Positions 46,747 through 56,100 of a stretch of DNA of 64,000 nt are shown piece after piece. A model generated the notes under the pieces. It saw nothing but the letters and a program-made list of their open reading frames with translations. It was not told where the DNA came from and ran no database searches. This DNA comes from Cryobacterium sp. CG_9.6 (GTDB lineage Bacteria > Actinomycetota > Actinomycetes > Actinomycetales > Microbacteriaceae). The first letter of the stretch is position 1; each line of letters starts with the position of its first letter. The stretch covers positions 2,666,001 to 2,730,000 of the forward strand of contig NZ_JARXUZ010000001.1 in assembly GCF_029893365.1 (NCBI RefSeq), written 5' to 3'. Position numbers and translations under genes: made by a program.

Positions 46747-48090
46747 ATGAACGACCTCACCGGAGCAATTCCGCTCGACCACGCCGCGTATACCCGAGCC
46801 GTTCTCGATATCACGATGCGCCTGGCCGAGGTGATCTTCACGGCCGGTGCGGGAGCGGAAGACGCGACCGCAGCGATGGAAGCGTTGACCCGTGCCTACG
46901 GCCTCAAAGGCACCGACGCGAATATCACGCACACCATCATCACGCTCACGATGGAGGACCAGTCCACTCACGAGTCCATCACGCGAAGCCGAAACGTGAA
47001 GTACCGCACGCTTGACTACACGAAGCTCACCCGCACGTCTGAGCTGATCGCCGAACTGATTGAGCATCCCGTTGACATTGCCGAGGCTCGCAAGCGTCTC
47101 GCCATCATCGTGAGTTCGAAGCCACAGGTCACCGTGCGTTTTCGTCGCCTGGGCTGGAGCCTCGTGGGAGCCGGCGCTGCCGTGCTCATCGGAGGTGGTC
47201 CGGTTGTGATGATCGCGGCCTTCATTGCGACGTACCTTATTGATTACATCACCTCCGCGCTCGCTCACCGTCAGGTGCCGCTGTTTTATCAAACCGTGGT
47301 GGGCGGTGCTATCGGTCCGCTGTCAGCGGCCGTGGTGCACACCTTTGACCCCACCGCCAATTCGTCACTGGTGGTGGTGGCCACCATCATCATGCTTCTT
47401 GCCGGTGTCACAACGTTCGGTGCCGTGCATGACACACTCTCGGGTTTCTACCTCACGGGGACCGCACGAATGGTGGAGGCCGTGCTCATTACCGGGGGGC
47501 TCGTGACCGGTGTGGCCGGGGCATCACTCCTGGTAAGTCGATTTGGGCTGGACCTCAGCGCGGAAACACGGTGGGCGCCAACCTTTCTCGATCTCCCGTT
47601 GCTGCTCGCGGCCGCCGTTGTCATTGTGATCGGTTTTTCGCTGGCCGTTCAGGTTCCGTGGCGGGCTCTCTGGGTGGTGTGCCTGTTCGGGGCGCTCGGT
47701 GAGCTGCTCTACATGCTGGGTATTTTTGCGGGTTTCGGATTGGTGTGGGCCTCCGGAGCAAGCGCCATCGGTGTGGGTCTCGCGGCGTCGGTCGCCGCTC
47801 GGGTGGTGCGCACCCCGCCGTTGGTGATCGTTGTCACCGCGCTGGTTCCGCTCGTGCCGGGGCTGACTCTTTTTCGGGGCCTCCTGCAGCTCTCAAACGG
47901 TGACATTAATGGACTGTTGAGTCTCCTGACCGCCACCGCGGTTGCCCTTGCCCTCGCTGCCGGGGCTATCTTGGCCCAGTACGTCGTTCAGTACGTGTGG
48001 GGCCCCGCTCGTCGCCTCCAGCGCCGCTTCGTTGGACCACTCATGGCGCTGCCTGTGCGCTTGGGCCGCACGGGCGACAAGCGCATCTAG
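46747..48090 (+). CDS. Threonine/serine exporter family protein (ThrE-like)
   Basis: 447 aa with the ThrE arrangement: an N-terminal soluble ThrE domain (residues ~1-130, DITMRLAEVIFTAGAGAEDATAAMEAL), then about ten TM helices from VGAGAAVLIGGGPVVMIAAF on, ending in the ThrE_2 half (LVIVVTALVPLVPGLTLFRGL). C-terminal tail Arg-rich. In Corynebacterium glutamicum ThrE exports L-threonine and L-serine. ATG 46747; monocistronic in appearance. Confidence 0.88.
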   Translation: MNDLTGAIPLDHAAYTRAVLDITMRLAEVIFTAGAGAEDATAAMEALTRAYGLKGTDANITHTIITLTMEDQSTHESITRSRNVKYRTLDYTKLTRTSELIAELIEHPVDIAEARKRLAIIVSSKPQVTVRFRRLGWSLVGAGAAVLIGGGPVVMIAAFIATYLIDYITSALAHRQVPLFYQTVVGGAIGPLSAAVVHTFDPTANSSLVVVATIIMLLAGVTTFGAVHDTLSGFYLTGTARMVEAVLITGGLVTGVAGASLLVSRFGLDLSAETRWAPTFLDLPLLLAAAVVIVIGFSLAVQVPWRALWVVCLFGALGELLYMLGIFAGFGLVWASGASAIGVGLAASVAARVVRTPPLVIVVTALVPLVPGLTLFRGLLQLSNGDINGLLSLLTATAVALALAAGAILAQYVVQYVWGPARRLQRRFVGPLMALPVRLGRTGDKRI

Positions 48091-48139
48091 CAAAACTCAG
48101 AGTGTGTGTGACTGCGTGCGTGTGAGACTGCGCATCTGC

Positions 48140-48379
48140 TCAGTTCTGCACATCGGGCTCTCCACCCACCTCGTCATCAACCTCCTCATAAAACCGGTAC
48201 GGAACAGGCTCCTCGGTTTCTGGTCCGCGCCGGTAGCTGCGCACGATCACGGTGTCTTCTTCAACGGCTTCGAGCACAACCATGTCTTGGTAGTTACCCT
48301 CGACGTATTCGAGGTCGAGTTCCATCCCACCCGCCATGGGGTTCGGACCGTAGAGAACAGCTTTGTAGGTGGACGTCAT
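48140..48379 (-). CDS. Small acidic conserved-type hypothetical protein
   Basis: 79 aa, begins MTSTYKAVLYGPNPMAGGMELDLEYVEG, strongly acidic C-terminus. No known domain seen. Its upstream sequence has a hairpin (48402-48420) and it starts with ATG 48379. The frame has normal coding character; function unknown. Confidence 0.55.
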   Translation of the reverse strand: MTSTYKAVLYGPNPMAGGMELDLEYVEGNYQDMVVLEAVEEDTVIVRSYRRGPETEEPVPYRFYEEVDDEVGGEPDVQN

Positions 48380-48401
48380 GATCCCTCATCCCGGTCATGC
48401 A

Positions 48402-48420
48402 CCCCCTGCCGTTCAGGGGG
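48402..48420 (-). promoter_or_regulatory. 7-bp hairpin upstream of the small acidic protein gene
   Basis: CCCCCTG / CAGGGGG with a 5-nt loop, 23-41 nt before the ATG at 48379; could be a 5'-UTR structure or an operator. Confidence 0.35.
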
Positions 48421-48599
48421 CGCCGCGTGCACCGCTAGCATACGGCGGCACCGCCCAGAAGCACAGGGGTCCTGTGCCGTCAATCTGAACTTGCGGGCCT
48501 TTCATCAGTACTTTCTGTGGGGTGGGGTGGTGCTTGATCACCCTTTTCCGCGTATTCTTCAACTGATGGGGCCGCAAGGCTCACGGCGAAGGAGTACAC

Positions 48600-48722
48600 A
48601 TGGCTGACAAATCACCGAAGAAGGATGCGACCAAAAAGGTCGCCGACAAGTCGTTGAAGGAGAAGAGGGCCGACAAGAAGGCCAAGTCTGAAGAGACGGC
48701 GTCGCGCGCTCGCAAGAGCTAG
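48600..48722 (+). CDS. 40-aa lysine-rich small protein
   Basis: ATG 48600, 6 nt after GAAGGAG, reads MADKSPKKDATKKVADKSL and on to RKS, 40 residues with 12 Lys and 3 Arg. No hydrophobic core, so probably disordered, with nucleic acid or ribosome binding plausible. It has a good ribosome-binding site and a strong intrinsic terminator 28 nt after its stop, which supports a real expressed gene. Function unknown. Confidence 0.65.
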   Translation: MADKSPKKDATKKVADKSLKEKRADKKAKSEETASRARKS

Positions 48723-48750
48723 GTTTCTTCTCCCTGACATAGCATCGAAG

Positions 48751-48780
48751 GTGTCGCCACTCGTGTGGCGGCACTTTTTT
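48751..48780 (+). terminator. Intrinsic terminator
   Basis: GTGTCGCCAC-TCG-TGTGGCGGCAC type hairpin (10-bp stem with one G-T pair) followed by TTTTTT at 48775-48780: the clearest intrinsic terminator in the window, ending the Lys-rich gene. Confidence 0.85.
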
Positions 48781-48805
48781 GTCGTTACGCCCGCGAAAGG
48801 CCCTC

Positions 48806-49672
48806 ATGCTCCCCGCTGAAGACACGCTCGTCACCTATCCCTTGGGTGCCCTGCAGACCACCGCAACGGTACTGCACGTGCACGAACTGGCGGACGGACG
48901 CCGCGCAGTGCTTCTTGACGTCACCAGCGTGCACCCCGTGGATGCCGGCTGGCCGGACCAGGCCGCCGACAACGCGGTGCTCGTGAGCGGGGACACGGAG
49001 CTTCCCGTCCTGGACTGCATCGTGGCCGCCACCGACGGTACGGCCCTCTTTCTCGGACGCGACATCCCAGTGAGCAAGGGAACCGTCGGCTGGGCCTTCG
49101 TGGTGGTGCACGTTATCGCCGGTGATTCCACTCTGGCAAGCGGTGACCAGGTCATTACCCGCGTCGATGCCGGCATCCGCTCTCGAACTTCGGCCGGGCA
49201 TACCGCCTGCCACCTCGCGTCCCTCGCTCTCAACCTCGCCGTTGCCGACCGCTGGAAGAAGCAGCCTCGCGCCGACGCGCTCGGCACACCCGACTTCGAC
49301 GGCACTGCCATTGACGCGTCCCTCATCACCGAGAATGCGTCGACCGACACCTACCGGCTCGGCAAGTCCCTACGCAAAAAGGGTTTCATCACCGAGGGCA
49401 TCCACGAGGCCCTGCCCGCACTCGAGAGTGCCATCACCGCGACCCTGGCCGGCTGGGTGACAACGGATGCCGCGGTGCACATCGACCGCGATGGCGACCG
49501 TCTCACCGACCGTCGCTACTGGGCCTGCGACCTGCCCGGTCAGCCGGCCCGCATCCCCTGCGGGGGCACGCATGTGACCGCGCTCGGCCAGCTCGGCGCG
49601 CTGCGGGTGGCGCTCTCCGTCACCGACGTTGCCGGCACGGATGTTCTCACCATGGTGACGACCGTCGGTTAG
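48806..49672 (+). CDS. AlaX-like aminoacyl-tRNA editing protein (metal-dependent hydrolase)
   Basis: 288 aa from ATG 48806 (GAAAGG upstream); the frame opens at 48779 inside the preceding terminator. Two-part protein: a beta-barrel N-terminal half and a second-additional-domain with the zinc motif HxxxH in AGHTACHLASLALN near residue 131 and Cys-x3-His in IPCGGTHV near 253. These ligands are complete, so trans-editing of mischarged tRNA-Ala (Ser/Gly) is plausible. Longer than small AlaX; some homologues are only named metal-dependent hydrolase. Confidence 0.78.
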   Translation: MLPAEDTLVTYPLGALQTTATVLHVHELADGRRAVLLDVTSVHPVDAGWPDQAADNAVLVSGDTELPVLDCIVAATDGTALFLGRDIPVSKGTVGWAFVVVHVIAGDSTLASGDQVITRVDAGIRSRTSAGHTACHLASLALNLAVADRWKKQPRADALGTPDFDGTAIDASLITENASTDTYRLGKSLRKKGFITEGIHEALPALESAITATLAGWVTTDAAVHIDRDGDRLTDRRYWACDLPGQPARIPCGGTHVTALGQLGALRVALSVTDVAGTDVLTMVTTVG

Positions 49673-49747
49673 TAGGCGCCGCGGCCGGCGACCACCGTGT
49701 GCCAGCGCCAGCCTCGCGAACGTGCCGGAGGCATCCGCTGTGACGGT

Positions 49748-51202
49748 CTAGGGCTGGGTGGCCGCGTCGGGACTGGCGGGCGACGGCACGGGTTTTTGGA
49801 TTGGTGCACGCACATCGGGCATCCAGAGGGTCGCACCGAGCACCGCGAAAGCTGCAATCACGATGGCGATAAAAACGCTCGTGGAGGCGGCCTCGATGGC
49901 GGCCGGTGTTGCCGGTCCCATGCGACCGGATGCCTCGGCGGCGAGAATGGCGTTGGCAACAGCACCGAAGATGGCCACCCCCACCGCACTGCCGATCGAC
50001 CGGGCAAACAGGCTCGTACCGGTCACCACGCCGCGCTCGTTCCACGGCACACTCGCCTGCGCCGCAACGAGGCTCGGGGTGGCGACGAAGCCAAGTCCAA
50101 GTCCCACCGTGAAGCAGCTGAGAGCAACGATCACCAGGCTGGGGCGGCCTCCAAAGGCGGCCAGCAGACTCGTGCCCCCGATCACGAGGACCATGCCGCA
50201 GAGCACGGTGGTGCGAAAACCGAAACGCAGGTAGACCCGGCCGGAAATCGTGGCGGAGATGGGCCAGCCGATGGTGAGGGTGGCGAGGGCAAGCCCGGCC
50301 ACGAGCGGCGAGATGCTGAGCGCGCCCTGCAGATACGTGGGCACGTAGGAGGTGAGGCCGATCAGGATGGCGCCGACGCCCAGTCCGATCAACGAGGTGG
50401 AGAGGAGCAGGCGTCGCGAGACCACCCAGAGCGGCAGCACGGGTTCGGATGCCCGCGATTCGGCCCACACGAAGCCGGCCAAAAGGATGCCACCCAGAAC
50501 GAATGCTCCGATGCTCTGCGGCGAGTTCCAGGCCCAGGACTGCCCGCCCTCGAGCACGGCGAGAATGAGAAGCGTGAGAGAGGCCGTGAGCAGGCTGGCA
50601 CCCAGATAGTCCACCCGGTGGCGGCGGCGCACGACGGTTTCGTGGAACGTGCGCGTGATCAGCCAGCCAGCGAGCACGCACAGCGGGATGTTCACCAGAA
50701 AGATCCACCGCCAGGAGAGGAACTCCGAGAATACGCCGCCGAGGGTGGGTCCGACCACGGCGGAGATCGCCCAGACGCTTGCGAGATACCCCTGAACCCG
50801 GGCACGTTCGGCCACCGAGTAGATGTCGCCGGCGATGGTAACCGCCATCGGCTGCACCGCTCCAGCACCGAGCCCCTGCACCGCACGAAAAGCGATGAGT
50901 GCGGGCATGCTCCAGGCGAAGGCACACAGAATCGATCCGAGCAGGAACAGCCCGATGCCAATGAGAATGATCGGCTTGCGGCCCACGGTGTCGGAGAGTT
51001 TGGCGTACACCGGCACCGACACCGCCTGCGCCAAGAGGTAGATCGAGAAGAGCCAGGGGAACTGGGCAAACCCACCCAGATCATTCACGATCGTGGGCAC
51101 CGCCGTGGCAAGAATTGTGGAGTCGATGGCCACGAGACCGGTTGTCACCATGAGGGAAATCAGGATGGGACCACGCTTGGATCGAAAACCCACATCATTC
51201 AT
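49748..51202 (-). CDS. MFS drug exporter of the DHA2 (EmrB/QacA) family, 14 TM
   Basis: 484 aa. Motif A YAKLSDTVGRKP near residue 60, motif C-like GPTLGGVFSEFLSWRWIFLVNIP near 147, 14 hydrophobic segments and the DHA2 hallmark VATGLVAIDSTILATAVPTIVNDLG-type N-terminus (here starting at TM1). The C-terminal tail ends PSPASPDAATQP. AGGG lies 7 nt before ATG 51202. It faces a VOC dioxygenase; shared regulation is possible but no regulator lies beside it. Confidence 0.92.
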   Translation of the reverse strand: MNDVGFRSKRGPILISLMVTTGLVAIDSTILATAVPTIVNDLGGFAQFPWLFSIYLLAQAVSVPVYAKLSDTVGRKPIILIGIGLFLLGSILCAFAWSMPALIAFRAVQGLGAGAVQPMAVTIAGDIYSVAERARVQGYLASVWAISAVVGPTLGGVFSEFLSWRWIFLVNIPLCVLAGWLITRTFHETVVRRRHRVDYLGASLLTASLTLLILAVLEGGQSWAWNSPQSIGAFVLGGILLAGFVWAESRASEPVLPLWVVSRRLLLSTSLIGLGVGAILIGLTSYVPTYLQGALSISPLVAGLALATLTIGWPISATISGRVYLRFGFRTTVLCGMVLVIGGTSLLAAFGGRPSLVIVALSCFTVGLGLGFVATPSLVAAQASVPWNERGVVTGTSLFARSIGSAVGVAIFGAVANAILAAEASGRMGPATPAAIEAASTSVFIAIVIAAFAVLGATLWMPDVRAPIQKPVPSPASPDAATQP

Positions 51203-51336
51203 TTATTAACCCTAGATCAGCATCCGCTCCTCTCCGACCTGTGGCTGATACGGTCCTAGGAGGGCCGGCCCGGGCAGTGTGGGCGTTCGGCTGGAAGCAC
51301 CGCATCGCGCTCTCTCAACGTTTGGCTGTCTCGCTC

Positions 51337-52353
51337 ATGATCAAGCTGCTGTCCCATCTGTCGCACGTGAGGCTGGCGGCGCCGGATCGTGAGGCGTCTG
51401 CCCGCTTTTACACGGAGCATCTCGGGCTGCGCGAGGTGCATCGCGACGACACCTCCGTCTACCTCCGCACACCCGACGACTACCATCTCTTCAGCCTGGC
51501 ACTGGAGCAGGGGCCGGAAGCGGCGTTGGTGAGTCTGGCGTGGCAGGCGGTGTCTGAGGCGGCGCTGCGCGAAGCGGCCGAGCGGGTGGCCGCGGCGGGA
51601 ATTGCTGGCCAGTGGCGGGCGCGGTCATTCGGGCGAACCCGGTCTTTCCTGTTCACGGGGCCCTGGGGACACACCATGGAACTCGTTGCCCAGACCGACA
51701 AGTTTCACCAACCCGACGATGACGAAGACGCGGCAACAACCACGCAGGCGCAGGCTCTCGACCACGTAACACTCGCAACCAGCGATGTGGCAGCTTTCCT
51801 CACCTGGCACGGCGATGTGCTCGGTCTTCAGGTGGTGCCCCAGACCCTTCTGGAGCAATCCGGCACCACCGTGTACGCCGTTCTCGGGGCCAACGCCACG
51901 TCACCCGAGTTGGGTGTCGTTCTCGACAGCTCGCTCCGAACCGGTCGGCTGAACCATGTGGCGTTCCGCATCGACGATCGGAGCGAGCTTCTCGCCGCCG
52001 CTCCCCGGCTCGCGGCCGCCGGCGTGCGCGTCGAGCACGGCCCGACGACGCATCTCGAATACGGCCCCAGCATCCACGTGCTCGGTGAGCAGAATTTTCT
52101 CTACGTTCGAGACCCTGGCGGCCTGCGCGTGGAAGTCATAACCGGCGCCTTTCTCCCCGCGGTACCCGATCGCGCGCCCGCGTTCTGGCGGCCCTCCCCG
52201 GGGCCCGCAAATGTCTACGTGAACGCGCGTATGCCACTGTCGATGACTGAGGGTTTTCCAGCGGATGCCGCTCCCACGGCCACGGAGGAGGGCGTCGTTC
52301 CCGGCACCGAGGCGCGTCTTCTCCCTCACCCAGACGGCCGTCCCGCCCGTTAA
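51337..52353 (+). CDS. VOC-family ring-cleavage dioxygenase (catechol-2,3-dioxygenase-like)
   Basis: 338 aa from ATG 51337; no ribosome-binding site is visible and the frame opens at 51241. Two vicinal-oxygen-chelate modules: residues ~4-120 (SHVRLAAPDREASARFYTEHLGL) and ~145-270 (LDHVTLATSDVAAFLTWHGDVLGL). Probable metal ligands are His in LDHVTL, His in LNHVAFRI and Glu in GLRVEVIT. Extradiol type I dioxygenases use this layout. Substrate unknown; an aromatic diol is likely. Confidence 0.82.
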   Translation: MIKLLSHLSHVRLAAPDREASARFYTEHLGLREVHRDDTSVYLRTPDDYHLFSLALEQGPEAALVSLAWQAVSEAALREAAERVAAAGIAGQWRARSFGRTRSFLFTGPWGHTMELVAQTDKFHQPDDDEDAATTTQAQALDHVTLATSDVAAFLTWHGDVLGLQVVPQTLLEQSGTTVYAVLGANATSPELGVVLDSSLRTGRLNHVAFRIDDRSELLAAAPRLAAAGVRVEHGPTTHLEYGPSIHVLGEQNFLYVRDPGGLRVEVITGAFLPAVPDRAPAFWRPSPGPANVYVNARMPLSMTEGFPADAAPTATEEGVVPGTEARLLPHPDGRPAR

Positions 52354-52427
52354 CTGCCCCCGCAGCGACCGCTATGTGACGGGCACGTTACGTTTTCGGC
52401 TGATTCACCCCAATCGCACCTTTGTCC

Positions 52428-52456
52428 TTGCGATGATTGTTCAACAATCGTAGGCT
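52428..52456 (+). promoter_or_regulatory. Promoter with GntR-type operator upstream of ycsG
   Basis: TTGCGA (52428-52433), 17-bp spacer and TAGGCT (52451-52456). The palindrome GATTGTTCAACAATC (52435-52449) fills the spacer, so a bound regulator would repress. The same 13-bp core stands before pxpA at 60242. Confidence 0.7.
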
Positions 52457-52514
52457 TTCACAAACCCAGTGACCTCCGGCGCTGCGGCAAGCCCCAACGA
52501 AGCGAGCGCAGCAC

Positions 52515-53744
52515 ATGGTCACCACGGTTTCCCCTGTTCAGAAGAAGCGACGCAAGCCCCGCAGTCAACATCGCGGCGCTCTCCTGGGAGCAATGTTCCT
52601 CATGGCCACGAGCGCCGTGGGGCCCGGTTTCATTGTGCAAACCACAAACTTCACGGTTCAGCTGGGCGCAGCCTTCGCCTTCGCCATCCTGGTGTCGATC
52701 CTTGTGGACATTGCGGTGCAGCTGAATGTGTGGCGCGTCATTGGTGTCAGTGGCAAACGCGCGCAGGAGTTGGCCAACACGGTACTGCCGGGTGCCGGCT
52801 GGTTCCTTGCCGCACTCATCTTTCTGGGCGGACTTGTCTTCAACGTGGGCAATATCGCCGGTACGGGACTCGGCCTCAACGTGCTGTTCGGCATTGACGC
52901 GCGCCTCGGCGGCATCCTCTCGGCCGTGGTGGCCATCGCTATCTTCCTCAGCAAGCGCGCCGGCCTTGCCCTCGACAAGATCGTCGTGGTGCTCGGCGCC
53001 ATCATGATTATTCTGATCGGCTACGTGGCCATTGTGTCGGAGCCGCCGCTCGGTGATGCCATCCGCAACGCGGTCATTCCCGAGAACATCGACTTTCTCA
53101 TCATCACCACCCTCATCGGTGGCACGATCGGCGGGTACATCACCTACGCCGGCGCGCACCGCATGATCGACGCCGGCGTATCCGGAAAGGGGAATGTTCG
53201 CGAAATTACGCGCAGTTCCGTTCTGGGCATCATCATCACGGGCATCATTCGCGTTCTCCTCTTTCTCGCCATCCTGGGCGTTGTCGCCGGCGGTGTGGCA
53301 CTCACGAGCGACAACCTCGCGGCCGAGGCGTTCCAGTCCGCCGCGGGTGAGTTCGGCTTCCGGCTCTTTGGCATCATCCTGTGGGCAGCATCAATCACCT
53401 CGGTTATCGGTGCCGCGTATACGTCGATCTCCTTCGTCACCACACCGAAAACATCACCGCGAATACGCAGCATTGCCACCTGCGTGTTTATTGCCGTCTC
53501 CACCATTGTCTTCTCCTTCATCGGTCAGGCACCCGCAACCCTGCTCATCATGGCCGGTGCGATCAACGGCCTGATCCTGCCCGTGGGCTTCGCGGTCATC
53601 CTCTGGGTGGCCTGGCGTCGGCGGGATCTTCTCGGTGGCTACGTCTACCCGAAATGGCTCCTCCTCATCGGCGTTCTGGCCTGGCTGCTCACGCTCTTCC
53701 TTGGCTACCAGTCTCTCGGCGGCATCGCGAAGCTCTGGGTGTAG
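52515..53744 (+). CDS. NRAMP-like carrier of the 5-oxoproline cluster (YcsG-like)
   Basis: 409 aa, 11 TM segments. NRAMP superfamily fold: [22 protein letters not shown] in TM1 and [14 protein letters not shown] in TM6. The classic metal motif DPGN is replaced (here VGPGF), as in the YcsG group, so it need not carry divalent metal. In Bacillus subtilis ycsG lies with ycsF/ycsI/kipI/kipA, matching this locus; uptake of 5-oxoproline or a related acid is inferred from context. Confidence 0.85.
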   Translation: MVTTVSPVQKKRRKPRSQHRGALLGAMFLMATSAVGPGFIVQTTNFTVQLGAAFAFAILVSILVDIAVQLNVWRVIGVSGKRAQELANTVLPGAGWFLAALIFLGGLVFNVGNIAGTGLGLNVLFGIDARLGGILSAVVAIAIFLSKRAGLALDKIVVVLGAIMIILIGYVAIVSEPPLGDAIRNAVIPENIDFLIITTLIGGTIGGYITYAGAHRMIDAGVSGKGNVREITRSSVLGIIITGIIRVLLFLAILGVVAGGVALTSDNLAAEAFQSAAGEFGFRLFGIILWAASITSVIGAAYTSISFVTTPKTSPRIRSIATCVFIAVSTIVFSFIGQAPATLLIMAGAINGLILPVGFAVILWVAWRRRDLLGGYVYPKWLLLIGVLAWLLTLFLGYQSLGGIAKLWV

Positions 53745-53749
53745 CCACC

Positions 53750-54580
53750 GTGATCACCCCGGCCACCAGCCCCGCGCACGCCGGGGTCCTCACCCCGGCC
53801 GAGCGCGCCGCGCTCTCCCCGGCCGCGGCGCGAGCGCTCTTCCGCACCGGACTGGCCACGCCCACCGCCGGGTGGTCGAGTGGATTCACTCAGGCAAACC
53901 TCATCATCGTGCCGCGCGAACAGGCCTTCGATGTGCTCCTGTTCGCCCAGCGCAATCCCAAGCCCTGCCCCATCCTCGGGGTACTGGAGGCGGGCGTCAC
54001 GAGCGGTCCCCTGCTGGTGGGTGGGGACATCCGCACCGATGTGGGTCGATACACGGTGTACGAGAACGGCGTCTTGGTTGCCGAACCGACCGACCTGCGC
54101 GAGTGGTGGCGCCCCGACCTGGTCACGTTCATCGTGGGCTGCAGTTTCACGTTCGAGGCGGCTCTGCAGCGCGCCGGCATCCCCATCGCCCATATCGAGC
54201 AGGGTCGGAACGTGCCCATGTATCGCACCAACGTGCGGTGCGCTCCGGCCGGTGACATGGCGGGTCCGCTTGTCGTCTCCATGCGGCCCATCGCGGCAGA
54301 TCGGGTAGCGGATGCCGTGCGCATCACCGCGCAGTACCCCGCGGTTCACGGTGCTCCCGTGCACGTGGGCGACCCGGGCGCTCTGGGAATTCGCGACCTG
54401 TGCACCCCCGACTTTGGGGAGGCCGTGACGGTACCCCCAGGGTACGTGCCGGTGTTCTGGGCGTGCGGTGTCACACCGCAGGCTGCGGTGATGGAGTCCC
54501 GTCCTCCCCTGGCGATCGGCCACGCCCCCGGTCACATGCTGATCACCGACGCGCGCGACTCCGACTACCTCGTGGCCTAG
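53750..54580 (+). CDS. DUF1445 putative hydro-lyase (YcsI-like, D-glutamate-cyclase-related)
   Basis: 276 aa from GTG 53750, 5 bp after the carrier's stop, so cotranscribed. DUF1445 core: [33 protein letters not shown] near residue 45, [18 protein letters not shown] near 125 and [13 protein letters not shown] near 148. The related domain in mitochondrial D-glutamate cyclase interconverts D-glutamate and 5-oxo-D-proline, which fits beside 5-oxoprolinase genes; the reaction here is inferred. Confidence 0.85.
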   Translation: MITPATSPAHAGVLTPAERAALSPAAARALFRTGLATPTAGWSSGFTQANLIIVPREQAFDVLLFAQRNPKPCPILGVLEAGVTSGPLLVGGDIRTDVGRYTVYENGVLVAEPTDLREWWRPDLVTFIVGCSFTFEAALQRAGIPIAHIEQGRNVPMYRTNVRCAPAGDMAGPLVVSMRPIAADRVADAVRITAQYPAVHGAPVHVGDPGALGIRDLCTPDFGEAVTVPPGYVPVFWACGVTPQAAVMESRPPLAIGHAPGHMLITDARDSDYLVA

Positions 54581-54595
54581 CCCGCCGCCCGGGTA

Positions 54596-55402
54596 GCGCC
54601 AATCACACCCTTCCGGCCGCCCCGAAGGTGCAAACACCGCCACCTCCCCGCGCGGCACCGCGGTCCGGTCCTCCCTTAGCGCCAATCACACCCTTCCGGC
54701 CGCCCCGAAGGTGCGAACGCCACCACCTCTCCGCGCGGCACCGCGGCGCGGCTCTCCCTTAGCGCCAATCACACCTTCCCAGCCGCCCCGAAGGTGCAAA
54801 CGCCACCACCGAGCCGCGCGGCACCGCGGCCCGACTCCCGGGTGGCGCCAATCACACCTTCCCGGCCGTCCCGAGGGTGCAAACACCGCCACGTAGCCTC
54901 GACCCGGCCTTGGGATGACGCCAATCACACCTTCCCAGCCGCCCCGAAGGTGCGGATGCCGCCGATGCCGATCAAGCGCCGAGTGGATGCCTCGGCCCGG
55001 GCCTCGGGTTACGGTAGTCGCACGTTCCCAGGCACCCGGAAGATGCGAACACTTCCATCGAGCCAGGGGACGCCGCGAAGCGGCACGCGGGGAACAGCCA
55101 CCACTCGTTCCCGGCCGGCCGGGAGGAGCGATGGGTGCCGAGTCGCCACGGCCCCGGGTTGCGCCATTCACACGTTGCCGGGCGGCCGGAAGGTGCGAAC
55201 GCCACCACCGCGCCGCCCGGCACCGAAGTCCGGCCCCCGGGTAGCAGCCTTCGCACGTTCCCAGGCGCCCGGAAGGCGCGAACGCCACCGATGACGGGCG
55301 GATGCCTCGGCCCGGGCCTCAGGACAGCGGCCTTTGCACGTTCCCGGGCGGCCGGAAGGCGCGAACGCCACCACCGCGCAGCGCGGCGCCTCGCCCGCGG
55401 CC
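54596..55402. repeat. Array of ~10 imperfect ~83-bp hairpin-bearing tandem repeats
   Basis: Units start near 54596, 54679, 54762, 54845, 54918, 55014, 55096, 55161, 55244 and 55327; the common step is 83 bp. Core: GCGCCAATCACACCTTCC, then CGGCCGCCCCGAAGG, then TGCGAACGCCACC and a GC-rich variable spacer. CCTTC...GAAGG forms a stem in most units. Left and right units differ (ACACCTTCC versus GCACGTTCC), and the middle units are most diverged. Frames across it are open only because of high GC. It fills the whole space between two convergent operons. Confidence 0.85.
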
Positions 55403-56083
55403 TCAGGACCGCGCGCGGGCGGCCAGCAACTCGGCTTCGGCGCGCACCAGGTACACGCCCATCAGCGCCGCCGACTCTGCGCGGTCCCCCGCGTCGAAAC
55501 GTTCGAGGATACGAGCGTTCTCTTCGATATACGGAGCGTGGAAAGACGGATCGGCAACCATGGAGTGAAACACGAGCCGCATCTCCGCGAGCACCTGACT
55601 CATCTGCAGGTTGAGCCGGTCGCTCCCCGCCAGGGCGACGACGCCCGCGTGGAAGGCCTGATTCGCACTTGCCATCTCGAGCACCGAACCCTGGGTGCGT
55701 GCGGCGCGACCGCGGGCGATCGCCGCGTGGAGGGCATCCGTTGTGACATCGGTTGACCACGTGAGGGCGGCCGACTCGAGAAAACGACGCACCCGGTAGA
55801 TCTCTCGAATGTCGTCGGCCGTGGGCAGGGTGACGAACACACCACGGTTGGGAATGCGGGTGACCACGTGTTCGCCGGCGAGGGTGGCAAAGGCCTCGCG
55901 GAGCGTGTTGCGGGAGACCCCGAGCACATCGCACAGGATGTGCTCCGCGAGCTTGGCACCGGGGGCCAGCTGCCCCGCCGAAATGCGCTCGCGGAGCACC
56001 GACGCGGCCCATATTCCCGTTTCGGCATGTCTACTGTCCGCGGTCTCCCGGCGCAGGTGAGGAAGGATCTCGTCGAGAGTCAT
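55403..56083 (-). CDS. GntR-family (FCD) transcriptional regulator of the 5-oxoproline cluster
   Basis: 226 aa from ATG 56083. N-terminal winged helix: VLRERISAGQLAPGAKLAEHILCDVLGVSRNTLREAFATLAGEHVV, residues ~29-75. FCD effector domain after ~90 (IREIYRVRRFLESAAL, then HAGVVALAGSDRLN). TACTGT at 56095-56090 (minus) and 6 nt to ATG suggests its own leaderless promoter besides read-through from the biotin carboxylase gene. The repeated ATTGTTCAACAAT sites beside ycsG and pxpA are the likely operators. Confidence 0.9.
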   Translation of the reverse strand: MTLDEILPHLRRETADSRHAETGIWAASVLRERISAGQLAPGAKLAEHILCDVLGVSRNTLREAFATLAGEHVVTRIPNRGVFVTLPTADDIREIYRVRRFLESAALTWSTDVTTDALHAAIARGRAARTQGSVLEMASANQAFHAGVVALAGSDRLNLQMSQVLAEMRLVFHSMVADPSFHAPYIEENARILERFDAGDRAESAALMGVYLVRAEAELLAARARS

Positions 56084-56100
56084 AGCCCCACAGTATCCAC

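Noticed and set aside
50352..50609. Small plus-strand frames within 49748-51202
   Set aside because: Shadows of the 14-TM MFS carrier on the minus strand.
54596..55402. CRISPR-like array
   Set aside because: Units are ~83 bp, degenerate along their length, with no short exact repeat/unique spacer pattern and no cas genes.
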